This document shows positions 1-9,210 of a stretch of 64,000 nt of DNA, piece by piece (within the stretch, counting starts at the first letter, position 1; the number at the start of each line of letters is the position of its first letter). Source of the stretch: Nanosynbacter sp. (GTDB lineage Bacteria; Patescibacteriota; Saccharimonadia; Saccharimonadales; Saccharimonadaceae); the NCBI GenBank assembly GCA_015257455.1, contig JABZKD010000003.1, positions 1-64,000 of the forward strand, written 5' to 3'. Both the position numbers and the translations under genes were made by a program. Below the pieces are notes generated by a model. The model had not been told where the DNA came from. It worked only from the letters and a program-made list of their open reading frames with translations, and did no database searches.

Positions 1-905
1 CCACAAGTCATCCAAACACTTTACTGCGTATCCTGGTTCGGTCCTCCACTGCATGTTACTGCAGCTTCAACCTGCTCATGGTTAGGTCACCCGGTTTCGG
101 GTCTAATACTGCCGACTTGTCGCCCTGTTAAGGCTCGCTTTCACTGTGGCTCCATCATTTGACTTAGCCTCGCCGACAACATTAACTCGCTGGATCGTTC
201 TACAAAAAGCACGCCGTCACAGCCGAAGCTGCTCCGACACCTTGTAGGCACTAAGTTTCAGGATCTATTTCACTCCCCTCCCGGGGTTCTTTTCACCTTT
301 CCATCACTGTACTAGTTCGCTATCGATCAATCAATATATTTAGCCTTGGCAGGTGGTCCTGCCAGATTCAAACAGGGTTTCTCGTGCCCCGTCCTACTTG
401 AAAAAAGATATATAATGTCTAAGACCATTTCGCATACAGGACTCTCACCTTCTTTGGTGTGCCATTCAAACACTTCCGCTATGATCTAAGTTTTATAACA
501 TTATCCACTCATTTAACGATGTTGGTTTTTATACTGAAATATCGGATTTCCAATACCTCAGCATAAAAATTATCTTATTTCGCAACCCCTTTCATAACTC
601 TGGCCGTTAAACCGTATGGTTATGTTAAGGTTTAGGCTGTTCCAATTTCGCTCGCCACTACTTTCGGAATCATTGTTTATTCTCTTTTCCTCAACCTACT
701 AAGATGATTCAGTTCGGTTGGTTCCCGTCTAATTACCCTATGTGTTCAGGTAATTGCAATACGACATGACTCGTATTAGGTTGCCCCATTCGGAAATTCC
801 TGGATCAAAGCTTGCTCTCAGCTCCCCAAGACTTATCGCAGAGTTCTACGTCCTTCATCGGTATTGATTGTCAAGGCATCCACTATTAGTGCCCTTATTT
901 ACCTT
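1..905 (-). rRNA. rrl: 23S ribosomal RNA, 5' part (runs off the left edge)
   Basis: The complement carries conserved 5'-domain 23S blocks in the right order: GTGGATGCC near 874-885, CCGAATGGGGCAACC at 779-793, GGAGGACCGAACC near 35-50 and GGATGACTTGTGG at 1-13, the last matching roughly position 800 of E. coli 23S. The mature 5' end is estimated at about 905. The rest of the gene lies left of the window. Upstream on the same strand comes the alaS-pepN operon, not a 16S gene and spacer, so this 23S gene appears unlinked from 16S. No intron is evident in the visible part. Confidence 0.95.
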
Positions 906-1220
906 TTTATGCATTGACTTAACTAGTAATCGAAGATTGATTACTAATTCACGTATATACTTCCGAAACCAAGAAGGGATTTCTTTCATATATACAAATG
1001 CAAGTCTTTATTTAATTTTCATCGTTGTCCAAATTGTTAATTCAACGTGCGATTTAAATAAATCCTATATATTAAGAATTCTCGCAGTTTCCCTTTTTCG
1101 CAGTGGTCATTTCTGACTTGCTGAACTTAGTATTTATCTTATATCAAATTTTTAATTTATGCAAGTCTTTTTTCGGACTTTTTTGAAGATTTTTGAGTTT
1201 TTTTAGTTTTTCTCTAGTTT
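906..1220. other. Non-coding leader region upstream of 23S rRNA
   Basis: This AT-rich gap lies between the pepN stop and the 23S 5' end. No tRNA or 16S remnant is visible. A weak minus-strand promoter candidate (TTGCAT, 15-nt spacer, TATAAG; 1138-1164) could drive the 23S gene. A short hairpin with stem AAGTC/GACTT lies near 1165-1185. Short ORFs here overlap the rRNA or are of poor composition, and I reject them. Confidence 0.4.
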
Positions 1221-3710
1221 TTAGTGGTCTTTCGCATACTTTTCGAGTTTTTGATGGAGAATTTGCTGATTTTTAGTAATTAGATTCAGCTGATTTTCGA
1301 TTTCATATAGTCCGATTTTAATAATTCGAGATAAAGCTGGGTCTTTCTCAAAGCGGCTAGCGAATTTTTTGAAGTCCACGCGCGCTTCTTCGGTCCTTAC
1401 GAAGCGGGCCATCAGTTTCAAATAAGTATCCAGAGATTTGCCATCCACGAGCTTAACCAGATAATCCCAATTCGCATAGAGCCAGGCAAAGGTTTTTTCA
1501 CGCGTACGCTGATTAGCTAGTAAATCTCGGACAAATCCACGGTGATCCTGTGGGCGGATAGTTTGACTATCGGAAAGAAGTTTTAATAGAGTTTCGAGAT
1601 GAGCTTCTTGCTTGGCATTAGTAATGACATCAAGAAGCAGTGTCTTGATGGTAGGGGAAGCGGTCTCCATATATATACGGAGATATTCTGAGAAACGAGC
1701 TTCCTTGCTAGTTTTAAACTCGGCGTCGAGATATGGCAAAAGTAATTCTGGCGACACGGCAGCAAAATCTAGCGGATCTTTATTAATATATATATTATAT
1801 TGTTCTGTTAGACGCGATTTAGTTTCTTCATCATCGGTATAAACCGCAAGGCTAAGGATTAATTCGCGTAATTTCTTATCGTCGTCAGTATCTTCTGGCT
1901 GTTCCGTCATCCCGAGACGAGCTAGCTGGTCAGAAATCAAAGCCTTAATATATTGTTTTAAATTAGCTTCAGCCGGAGTATCGATTGGACAATAGATCTT
2001 GAGTTCCCCGAGAATCGACATAATAATGGACCAAATCGCAAAGCTGGTTTCATTGCGGAAGTGCACGAGTAGGTCTAGACTGGCCGGCAAATCGCCACGA
2101 GGAGTACGCAAAAGAAGACTCTGGTCAATCAAAAGACGTAATTGCTGTTCCTGACTTAACTCAGAGAAACGTGCGAGCTTAGCCTGAAGTTCCTCGGAAG
2201 TAAGACCGATAATATAATGTCCGGTCATATCATCAGAAACCTGGACTAATGGCCAAGATTCTTGATTACTTCGGCCATCTAGATAAAAACGTTCCTGTTT
2301 TTCTCCTTCAATGATCGGGAAGCCAGGACGCGTGATCCATTGATTCATAAAATCTGAAACATTAAATTTCGCATAAGCTTGCAAGGCGACCCAGAGATCA
2401 TCACCAGTAGTGTTTTGATATTGATGTTTTTCAAAATAATCTCGCAAACCCTTCAAGAAATTCTGTTCCCCCATCAGGCGCATTAACATGAACATCAAGT
2501 GTGATCCCTTGGCATAGACAATGGCTGGATCAAAGAGAGTTTCGATCTCGGAAGGATGATTAACCGCCTGCTTGACGGCTTGAATATCTGGTGAGGTATC
2601 GCAAGTCAGTGCATAATAACAGTCAGAAACGAAAAATTCTTGCCAAACTTTCCACTCTGGGCGAATCGCATCGAGACAATAATATTCCATCATATTGGCG
2701 AAGCTTTCATTGAGCCAGAGATCGTCCCACCAAGCCATAGTCACGAGATTACCGAACCACTGATGCGATAATTCATGAGTAATTACCGTGGCGATTTGAA
2801 TTTTATCCGACAAGGTGGCAGTTTTATCCATCAGGAGGCAGGATTCACGATAAGTTACTAGGCCCCAGTTCTCCATCGCACCGGCATCAAAATCTGGCAC
2901 TGCTACCTGATCAAGTTTCGGCAAAGGATATGGCACACCAAAAGCTTGGTCATAAAAATCTAAGGCTTCCCCAGCGATTTGATTCGGCTCGACGAGGGAT
3001 TCTTTAGCTTGATTCAATGGCGCATAGGTAGTAATCGTGACACCGTGCTGATTTTTCGTGGTAACACTTTGAAAATGACCGAGACAGAGCGCCAAAAGAT
3101 AGGTGGACATACGCGGGGTAGTTTCGAATTCCACAATTTTACGCGTCACCTCGGTACTGAGATTCATGGCGTTCGGATCAGTTTTGGGATTAAGCTCACT
3201 ATTCACCGAAGTATAGGTGAGGGTTCGCTCGCTATTGATCGGCATATTACTGAGAATCGTGTCGGTTGGATCAGTATCGATTACCTTGAGTGAAAACTTC
3301 GCTTTAGCGGCTGGCTCATCGACACAGGGGAACATCATCCGCGCATAGTGCGATTCAAACTGAGTAGAAACAATACGCTCGGTCTTCCCCTCATATTCAT
3401 AAGTCGAAAGATAAAGCCCGGTCATACCGTGCGAAAGTTGCAAGGAATAACGGGCTTCAATAATAATTTCGGCATCTGAGGCCTTCGAAGTAAAGCTAAT
3501 AGTTTCAGTTTCAGCATCCTCTGTAAAAGTCACTGGGCGCTGATTGATAGTCAGTTGATTAATTTTAAGATTTTTGGCGTGGAGTTTGACGGTGGAACTT
3601 TTGGCAACACCCTGAATCTTCACTCGACCTTGAACCTGTTCAGTGTCTTTATTGATCCTTAATTCAATTTCGTATAATTCTGGTGTAAAGTATTTGGCTA
3701 ATTGTTCCAC
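1221..3710 (-). CDS. pepN: M1-family aminopeptidase (PepN-like)
   Basis: Zinc metallo-aminopeptidase expected to remove N-terminal residues from peptides in the cytoplasm. The 829-residue protein has the M1 exopeptidase motif GAMENWG and the zinc site HELSHQW followed downstream by the third-ligand glutamate in LWLNESFA. The N-terminal beta domain and C-terminal helical domain have family-typical lengths. The start is GTG, with GGAG about 6 nt upstream lying against the alaS stop. It is 10 nt downstream of alaS and so probably co-transcribed. For a peptide-scavenging, auxotrophic epibiont such an enzyme would supply amino acids; that role is inferred. Confidence 0.93.
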   Translation of the reverse strand: MEQLAKYFTPELYEIELRINKDTEQVQGRVKIQGVAKSSTVKLHAKNLKINQLTINQRPVTFTEDAETETISFTSKASDAEIIIEARYSLQLSHGMTGLYLSTYEYEGKTERIVSTQFESHYARMMFPCVDEPAAKAKFSLKVIDTDPTDTILSNMPINSERTLTYTSVNSELNPKTDPNAMNLSTEVTRKIVEFETTPRMSTYLLALCLGHFQSVTTKNQHGVTITTYAPLNQAKESLVEPNQIAGEALDFYDQAFGVPYPLPKLDQVAVPDFDAGAMENWGLVTYRESCLLMDKTATLSDKIQIATVITHELSHQWFGNLVTMAWWDDLWLNESFANMMEYYCLDAIRPEWKVWQEFFVSDCYYALTCDTSPDIQAVKQAVNHPSEIETLFDPAIVYAKGSHLMFMLMRLMGEQNFLKGLRDYFEKHQYQNTTGDDLWVALQAYAKFNVSDFMNQWITRPGFPIIEGEKQERFYLDGRSNQESWPLVQVSDDMTGHYIIGLTSEELQAKLARFSELSQEQQLRLLIDQSLLLRTPRGDLPASLDLLVHFRNETSFAIWSIIMSILGELKIYCPIDTPAEANLKQYIKALISDQLARLGMTEQPEDTDDDKKLRELILSLAVYTDDEETKSRLTEQYNIYINKDPLDFAAVSPELLLPYLDAEFKTSKEARFSEYLRIYMETASPTIKTLLLDVITNAKQEAHLETLLKLLSDSQTIRPQDHRGFVRDLLANQRTREKTFAWLYANWDYLVKLVDGKSLDTYLKLMARFVRTEEARVDFKKFASRFEKDPALSRIIKIGLYEIENQLNLITKNQQILHQKLEKYAKDH

Positions 3711-3720
3711 CCTGTTCTCC

Positions 3721-5595
3721 TTAATCTAAAATTGCCTTAATGCGACGAATACCAGCGGCTGAGGATTCTTCTTTTTTAATCTTGAAATGACCAAGCACGC
3801 CAGTATGTTCGACGTGAGGGCCACCACAAAGTTCACGCGAGACGGGATTTTCTGCGGCTCCGATGGTATAAACTTTGACTACATCGCCATATTTTTCCCA
3901 GAAGCTACCGTGAGCTTTTAAGACATCGCGGGCGTAGGACTTGTCATATTCGGCAAAAGAAACTGGGTAGTCGTCCTCTATCCATTGATTAACCTGGTCT
4001 TCGATTTGTTTTTTCTCTTCATCAGTGAGTTTGCGATCGAGATTAAAATCAAAACGTAGACGCTCAGAGGTAATATTGGATCCGGCCTGAGCGATATTCG
4101 GATCGACGATTTTCTGAAGCGCAGCCAAAAGTAAATGGGTGGCGGTGTGATATTTCACCGAGGCTTCACCGTGATCTTCGAGACCCCCCTTGAACATACC
4201 CTTGCTAGCGGTTTGAGAGCGTTGGCGCTGCTCATCGAGACTAGCCTGAAATTCAGCTTGCCAGTTTTCACTGAGACTAATTTGATTTTGCTTGGCTTCT
4301 TCGAGAGATAATTCGAGCGGAAAACCATAAGTATCCTGCAACATAAAGAGTTCTTTGCCGGTAAGGCCCTGATCTTTAAGCTTATGAAGCTCCTTAAGGC
4401 CGCGGTGAATACTACGGCGGAAAGCCTGTTCTTCACGAATTAAGACATTCAAGGCGTCGGCACGATTGGTAAGGATTTCATCCGAGAGATCTTGATAATT
4501 TTCGGCAATAATTGGCACAATTTGAGCCAAGAAATCTTGGTCGATACCGAGATTAGTGGCCTTCATCACGGCACGACGAATTAAACGACGAAGGGCGTAA
4601 CCTTGTTGTTTGTTACTTGGAACGAGACCCTGAGCCGAAAGTAGATAAGCACCACGCAAATGATCCGCAATCACGCGCATTTCTTCAGTATGGTCAACGT
4701 AACTGAGACCAGAGATAGCTTCGAGCTTGGTAATAATTGGCTTTAGAAGTGAAGTTTCGAAAACATCAAATGAATCCATGGCGGCCGCAGCAATACGTTC
4801 GAGACCGGCACCGAAGTCGATATTTTTCTTGGTCAATTCCGAGAAGGTACCGTCTTGATTGCGCTTATATTGCATAAAGACTTGGTTACCAATTTCCATG
4901 AAGCGCGCGCCATCCGAGGCCGGATGAGATTTGCCATATTTTGCCACATCTTGCTTGTCTTCACCAAAATCATAGAAGACTTCGGAATCTGGACCACATG
5001 GATCACCAATCGGGGTAGTTTCGACACCACCGCCACGACTCCACCAGTTTTCATGATCATCGTAGAAGAAAATATGCTCATTTTCCTTAATACCGCGCTT
5101 GGCTCCGTCTTCACTGGAGCCAATTTCAGCAATTTCTGCTTGTACACCCGCTTCGGCAAAGACACGTTGCCAGATTTCGGCCGATTCGGTATCTTTTGGG
5201 ATGCCGTATTTTTCGTTACCAATAAAGCAAGTGACGTAAATTTTGTGTGGATCGAGGCCAACGATTTCGGTGAGGAACTTAAAGAAGGCTGGAATTTGCT
5301 CTTGTTTAAAATAATCACCGAGGGACCAGTTACCGAGCATTTCGAAAACCGTAGTATGGCGTGGATCGCCCACATCTTCAATATCTTGCAAGCGCAAACA
5401 TGGCTGTGAATCCGCCAGACACTGGCCGGCAGGATGAGGCTCACCGAGAAGATATAGCAAAAGAGGTTGCATACCAGAACCGGTGAAGAGGGTGGTTGGA
5501 TCGTTTTCCAAAACCAAACGCGCTGGAGCGATTACCTGGTGCCCACGACTAGTTTGATATTCAAGAAATTTTTGACGGATTTCACTTGCATTCAT
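3721..5595 (-). CDS. alaS: Alanyl-tRNA synthetase, short form without C-Ala domain
   Basis: Charges tRNA-Ala. The class II catalytic core is N-terminal (TLFTGSGMQPLLLYL, DVGDPRHTTVFEMLGNWS). The editing domain has both metal-binding halves, HTATH and CGGPHVEHTG, so mischarged Ser and Gly can still be cleared. The protein stops at 624 residues, right after the editing domain, whereas typical bacterial AlaRS has about 870; the C-terminal C-Ala dimerisation domain is absent, and a normal TAA plus the downstream operon gene show this is not a frameshift. A -10 box TATAAT (5603-5608) ends 7 nt before the ATG with no Shine-Dalgarno, predicting a leaderless mRNA. Confidence 0.95.
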   Translation of the reverse strand: MNASEIRQKFLEYQTSRGHQVIAPARLVLENDPTTLFTGSGMQPLLLYLLGEPHPAGQCLADSQPCLRLQDIEDVGDPRHTTVFEMLGNWSLGDYFKQEQIPAFFKFLTEIVGLDPHKIYVTCFIGNEKYGIPKDTESAEIWQRVFAEAGVQAEIAEIGSSEDGAKRGIKENEHIFFYDDHENWWSRGGGVETTPIGDPCGPDSEVFYDFGEDKQDVAKYGKSHPASDGARFMEIGNQVFMQYKRNQDGTFSELTKKNIDFGAGLERIAAAAMDSFDVFETSLLKPIITKLEAISGLSYVDHTEEMRVIADHLRGAYLLSAQGLVPSNKQQGYALRRLIRRAVMKATNLGIDQDFLAQIVPIIAENYQDLSDEILTNRADALNVLIREEQAFRRSIHRGLKELHKLKDQGLTGKELFMLQDTYGFPLELSLEEAKQNQISLSENWQAEFQASLDEQRQRSQTASKGMFKGGLEDHGEASVKYHTATHLLLAALQKIVDPNIAQAGSNITSERLRFDFNLDRKLTDEEKKQIEDQVNQWIEDDYPVSFAEYDKSYARDVLKAHGSFWEKYGDVVKVYTIGAAENPVSRELCGGPHVEHTGVLGHFKIKKEESSAAGIRRIKAILD

Positions 5596-5697
5596 AGAGA
5601 TAATTATACCATAATCTGTGAGGTTCGAGTTTTACACAACTTTACAAAATGCTTATGCCATATATAATGGGTAGAGATTAAACAAAAGGACGCCAAA

Positions 5698-6003
5698 ATG
5701 AAAAAATTAATTACCCTGTTCCTGATCGGGATTGCGGGTATCATCCTCTTTATGGTCGTGAAAAATCTGGCTAATGGCGATGGACTGCTAACTGTTACCT
5801 GCCGTTCAGCCAAAAATACGCTCACGATTAAACTCGACCCAAAGGCAGAGAATTTTATCTCAGCTACTACGGATGATGGGGAGGATTTCGACCTGGGTAA
5901 TCTGGATGAAAAAATTCAAAAAGATGGCCTAAAGAAAGCCGTCGACGATCTGAAGAGCAAATTAGAACTAACCAAGGGTTACGCCTGCTTCGATAAGAAA
6001 TAA
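5698..6003 (+). CDS. Small secreted or membrane-anchored protein of unknown function
   Basis: A 101-residue protein with an N-terminal hydrophobic segment (about residues 3-24) preceded by KK, likely a signal anchor. The exported part is acidic with two cysteines (about 36 and 97) that could form a disulfide. I recognise no family. It is a monocistronic unit: promoter TTTACA-N16-TATAAT (5641-5668), AAAGGA ribosome site 8 nt before the ATG, and a terminator just after the stop. It is divergent from alaS. Confidence 0.8.
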   Translation: MKKLITLFLIGIAGIILFMVVKNLANGDGLLTVTCRSAKNTLTIKLDPKAENFISATTDDGEDFDLGNLDEKIQKDGLKKAVDDLKSKLELTKGYACFDKK

Positions 6004-6034
6004 AAAAATAGCCGCGAAAAGCGGTTATTTTTTT
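6003..6034. terminator. Bidirectional intrinsic terminator
   Basis: Nine-base-pair stem (AATAGCCGC / GCGGTTATT) with a GAAAA loop and U-tracts in both directions. It serves the plus-strand small protein and can also end the mnmA operon. Confidence 0.85.
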
Positions 6035-6070
6035 ATGCGCGGCGATCTTTCGATTGTCTAATCTTGTGAA

Positions 6071-6150
6071 CCGCCGATGCAGAAATTATTCGGCAATAAT
6101 GCCGCCGCCGATACAGAAATTATTCTGCAATGATACCGCCGCCGATACAG
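6071..6150 (-). repeat. 34-bp tandem duplication of the mnmA 3' end
   Basis: On the minus strand the last mnmA codons (CIGGGIIAE plus TAA) recur downstream as near copies at an exact 34-nt period (GATRCAG at 6076, 6110 and 6144), each keeping the TAA. Only the first copy is in frame with mnmA. Confidence 0.8.
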
Positions 6151-7196
6151 ACGTCGCCGGCATAGAAGACCACAGATTGACCGGCTGCCGGGTGTTTGAT
6201 TTCCTCACTTAGTGTCACTTCGTTGGTATCTAAATTAAAACTACAAGCGATAAGTGGCGCACGATGACGTACGCGACAGGTGAGTTTAGAAAGATTTGGC
6301 TGAACATCACCAGATTCTTGATGGATTTGACGAATTATCACATCCTTTAACTTCAAAGTCTTCGTCCAAAGATTTAAGTGATTGAGGTTTTTCGAAACAT
6401 ATACCAGATTTTTAGACATGTCTTTTCCCACCACATAGTAAGGTAGGCCGCCACCGAGATTTAAGCCGTGGCGCTGACCGATCGTATAAAACACCGCGCC
6501 TTCGTGCGTGCCGAGTACCCGATTGGTATCACGATCGATAATTTGACCTGGAGTTACTTCGATATATTCCTGCAAAAAATCCTTAATCCCAACTTCACCC
6601 ACAAAGCAGACCCCCATGGACTCCTTTTTGTAAGCATTATCGAGACCAAATTCGGCGGCTAATTGCTTCACCTCTGGTTTTAGCATTTTGCCAAGCGGAA
6701 AAAGCGTCCGCGAAATCGCTTCATCAGAAATTCGATAAAGAAAATAAGTTTGGTCCTTATTCGTATCGGTAGCGAGCTTCAAATTGCCGTCTTCCGAGAC
6801 GGCATAATGACCGGTGGCAATAAAATCGGCACCCCGACTCATGGCGATGTCGTAAAAAAGCTTGAACTTGATTTCCTGGTTACACATCACATCGGGATTC
6901 GGGGTATTTCCCTTCCTGAATTCCTCAATCATATAGTCGACTACCTTGGCGTGATACTCAGTTTCAAAATCAAAAATACGAAAATCAATATCTAGTTTCG
7001 TAGCGACACGCTTAGCGTCAGCCAAATCCTCTGCCCAAGGACATTTCATACCGGGAAGATCTTTCGACCAGTTTTTCATATAGACACCAACCACGTGATA
7101 GCCAGCATTTTTAAGTAGAACTGCGGTGACGGAAGAATCGACACCACCAGACATGCCGACGAAGACGGTTTTCGGTTTTGCCATAGTGCTATTCAT
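6120..7196 (-). CDS. mnmA: tRNA-specific 2-thiouridylase MnmA
   Basis: ATP-dependent sulfur transfer to U34 of tRNA-Lys, -Glu and -Gln. The PP-loop SGGVDSS is near the N-terminus. The two catalytic cysteines are in NPDVMCNQE and MGVCFVGE. Length (358 residues) is normal. I chose the ATG at 7196, which has AGAGG 7 nt upstream and overlaps the desulfurase stop; an ATG at 7184 is the alternative. It is last in typA-tatD-iscS-mnmA, and the adjacent desulfurase is its natural sulfur donor. The 3' end is tandemly duplicated downstream. Confidence 0.95.
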   Translation of the reverse strand: MNSTMAKPKTVFVGMSGGVDSSVTAVLLKNAGYHVVGVYMKNWSKDLPGMKCPWAEDLADAKRVATKLDIDFRIFDFETEYHAKVVDYMIEEFRKGNTPNPDVMCNQEIKFKLFYDIAMSRGADFIATGHYAVSEDGNLKLATDTNKDQTYFLYRISDEAISRTLFPLGKMLKPEVKQLAAEFGLDNAYKKESMGVCFVGEVGIKDFLQEYIEVTPGQIIDRDTNRVLGTHEGAVFYTIGQRHGLNLGGGLPYYVVGKDMSKNLVYVSKNLNHLNLWTKTLKLKDVIIRQIHQESGDVQPNLSKLTCRVRHRAPLIACSFNLDTNEVTLSEEIKHPAAGQSVVFYAGDVCIGGGIIAE

Positions 7197-8448
7197 GAGC
7201 AACCTCTTGATTTTGGCTGAATACGGTAGAATTTTCTTGGCCTAATTCAGCATCGTGCGATTCTTTTAAAACTACCTCGCCCGACACCAATCCGATACGC
7301 TTAGCCTCTTGATTAACCACTTCGGCAATCACCGATGCGGCTTCACGAATTTGCTCTTCAGTATTTAGCTCACCAAAAGTTACGCGAAGTGACCCGGTAA
7401 TTTCCGAATCAGTGAGGCCGATGGCGGAAAGTACATGAGATTTTTGCCCCTTCGAGGCAGCACAGGCAGCACCGGTAGAAAGCAGAATACCACGATCTTC
7501 TAGCTTAAAAATCAGGCGCTCAGCGTCTAGGCCATCGAAACAGACTGGACAAAAATTAGCTAATTGATGTTTTTTGTTGCCCAAAAATTTTGGCGTAATT
7601 AGAGATTTTTCCAGCAAAATTTGACGGAATAATTGATTAAATTTTTCATATTTTTTACGGCTGGCGGAAATGTGAGCTTTCGCACGCACTGAAGCTTCCG
7701 CGAAGCCCATGAGGAGAGGCACATTTTCCGTACCCGAACGCAGGCCCATTTCCTGACCACCACCATAAGAGATCGGCTGAAGTCTAACTCCACGCGAAAT
7801 ATAGAGGGCACCAATTCCCTTCGGGCCATAAACTTTGGCGGAATTAAGCGTCAAAAGGTCGACCCCGAGACGTGCCACCGAGAGATCGAGGAGACTGGCG
7901 GCCTGCGAGGCATCAGAATGGAGATAAAGTGGCGTAAGATTACCAGCGGCGAGACGTTGCTCACGAATCTTACGAATCATTTCAGCAATTTCACTGAGGG
8001 GCTGGATGGCACCAAGTTCGTTATTAGTGATAGCCACCGAGATTAAGACGGTTTTCTCGGTGATTTTGGCGGCTAAATCTTTCAGATTGATTAGACCAGT
8101 CTGATCGACGGCGATTTCTGCCACTTTTTTTGCATAATGTCTGGCGGATTCTCGCACCGAGGCATGCTCGGTGGATAAAATCAGTGCTTCAGCATCAGTG
8201 TAATTTTCTAAGACAGTAAACGCCAGATTAATCGACTCGGTAGCACCAGCCGTGATAACCAAATCCGGTGATTTCGCACCAATAGTTTGAGCTAGAGCAG
8301 ATTTTTTTGCCTCATATTCACCGCGCAAATGTTTGGCAGGAAGATATGGCGCAGAGGGATTGTAAAAATTTTCACTAAAATATGGCAACATCACCTCAAG
8401 TACTTTAGGATGGACCGGGGTGGCGGCAGCAAAATCTAAATAAATCAT
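7189..8448 (-). CDS. iscS: Cysteine desulfurase, NifS/IscS family
   Basis: PLP enzyme releasing sulfur from cysteine as a persulfide. The catalytic cysteine is in STGAACAAS and the PLP lysine in NSAKVYGPKG. The usual SAHK histidine before that lysine is alanine here, an unusual but not necessarily inactivating change. The C-terminus extends about 30 residues past the fold. The start overlaps the tatD stop (ATGA) and the gene overlaps mnmA, so the two are translationally coupled. This placement suggests its main customer is tRNA thiolation. No scaffold such as IscU is adjacent. Confidence 0.92.
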   Translation of the reverse strand: MIYLDFAAATPVHPKVLEVMLPYFSENFYNPSAPYLPAKHLRGEYEAKKSALAQTIGAKSPDLVITAGATESINLAFTVLENYTDAEALILSTEHASVRESARHYAKKVAEIAVDQTGLINLKDLAAKITEKTVLISVAITNNELGAIQPLSEIAEMIRKIREQRLAAGNLTPLYLHSDASQAASLLDLSVARLGVDLLTLNSAKVYGPKGIGALYISRGVRLQPISYGGGQEMGLRSGTENVPLLMGFAEASVRAKAHISASRKKYEKFNQLFRQILLEKSLITPKFLGNKKHQLANFCPVCFDGLDAERLIFKLEDRGILLSTGAACAASKGQKSHVLSAIGLTDSEITGSLRVTFGELNTEEQIREAASVIAEVVNQEAKRIGLVSGEVVLKESHDAELGQENSTVFSQNQEVAHE

Positions 8449-9209
8449 TTTTTAGCTCCTAGATTAAAGAGAGTTTCCGAATTTTCAGTAGTAATTTTCG
8501 CAACTTCCTCAAAATCCAGCCCGAGCTTTTCGGCTAGCCATTTCGCCACATAGTAGACATTGGCCGGCTGATTGGTCTGGCCGCGCAGCGGCACGGGAGC
8601 GAGAAATGGCGCATCAGTTTCAAGCAAAATTCGCTCGATTGGCGGCATCGGCAAGGTAGAATAAGTGGCAAGACCGTTCACGCCGATATAAAAATCGCGT
8701 TCGAGAGATTTACGGAGGTTTTTCTTGTTATCAGAAAAAGAATGCACGACACCGCGGATTTTGGCGGAAGAAAAATTATCCAAAATTGCAAAAAAATCAT
8801 CGAAGGCTTCGCGAACATGAAAAATCAGTGGTAAATCTTCGCGAATGGCGAGGTCTAGTATTTCTTCGAGAAGTCTCGCCTGGTCGAGCTTGTCGTTCTC
8901 ACCATAATGATAATCTAGTCCCACCTCGCCAATTGCCACAGGACGATTATTATGTTCAAATTGAACATCTTTTCTAGGCTTGTCAAATTCATTGGGGTGG
9001 ATACCATAGCTCCAGAAAAGTTTGGTAGGATTTTGGGCGGCAAATTCGGCAGCCTGAAAGGAATCCTCGTGGTCCGTGCCGATACAAATTAGCTTTTCGA
9101 CCTGCTTTTCGCTGCAGACGATAAGGGCCTTAGTTTGTTCTTCCGGCGTATAAAAATCCAGGTCATGCAGATGACAATGTGAATCGATTAAATACGCCGG
9201 ATGAGACAT
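8445..9209 (-). CDS. tatD: TatD-family metal-dependent hydrolase/deoxyribonuclease
   Basis: A 254-residue TIM-barrel hydrolase. Metal ligands are visible as DSHCHLHD at the N-terminus, GEVGLDYHY in the middle, LIFHVREAF and the C-terminal LLETDAPFLAP. Family members act as 3'-5' exonucleases or D-aminoacyl-tRNA deacylase-like hydrolases; the exact substrate cannot be read from sequence. It starts 1 nt after typA and overlaps the desulfurase start. Confidence 0.92.
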   Translation of the reverse strand: MSHPAYLIDSHCHLHDLDFYTPEEQTKALIVCSEKQVEKLICIGTDHEDSFQAAEFAAQNPTKLFWSYGIHPNEFDKPRKDVQFEHNNRPVAIGEVGLDYHYGENDKLDQARLLEEILDLAIREDLPLIFHVREAFDDFFAILDNFSSAKIRGVVHSFSDNKKNLRKSLERDFYIGVNGLATYSTLPMPPIERILLETDAPFLAPVPLRGQTNQPANVYYVAKWLAEKLGLDFEEVAKITTENSETLFNLGAKK

Positions 9210-9210
9210 T

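Noticed and set aside
868..1116. Plus-strand 82-codon ORF
   Set aside because: It starts inside the complement of 23S rRNA, has no ribosome site and unlikely composition.
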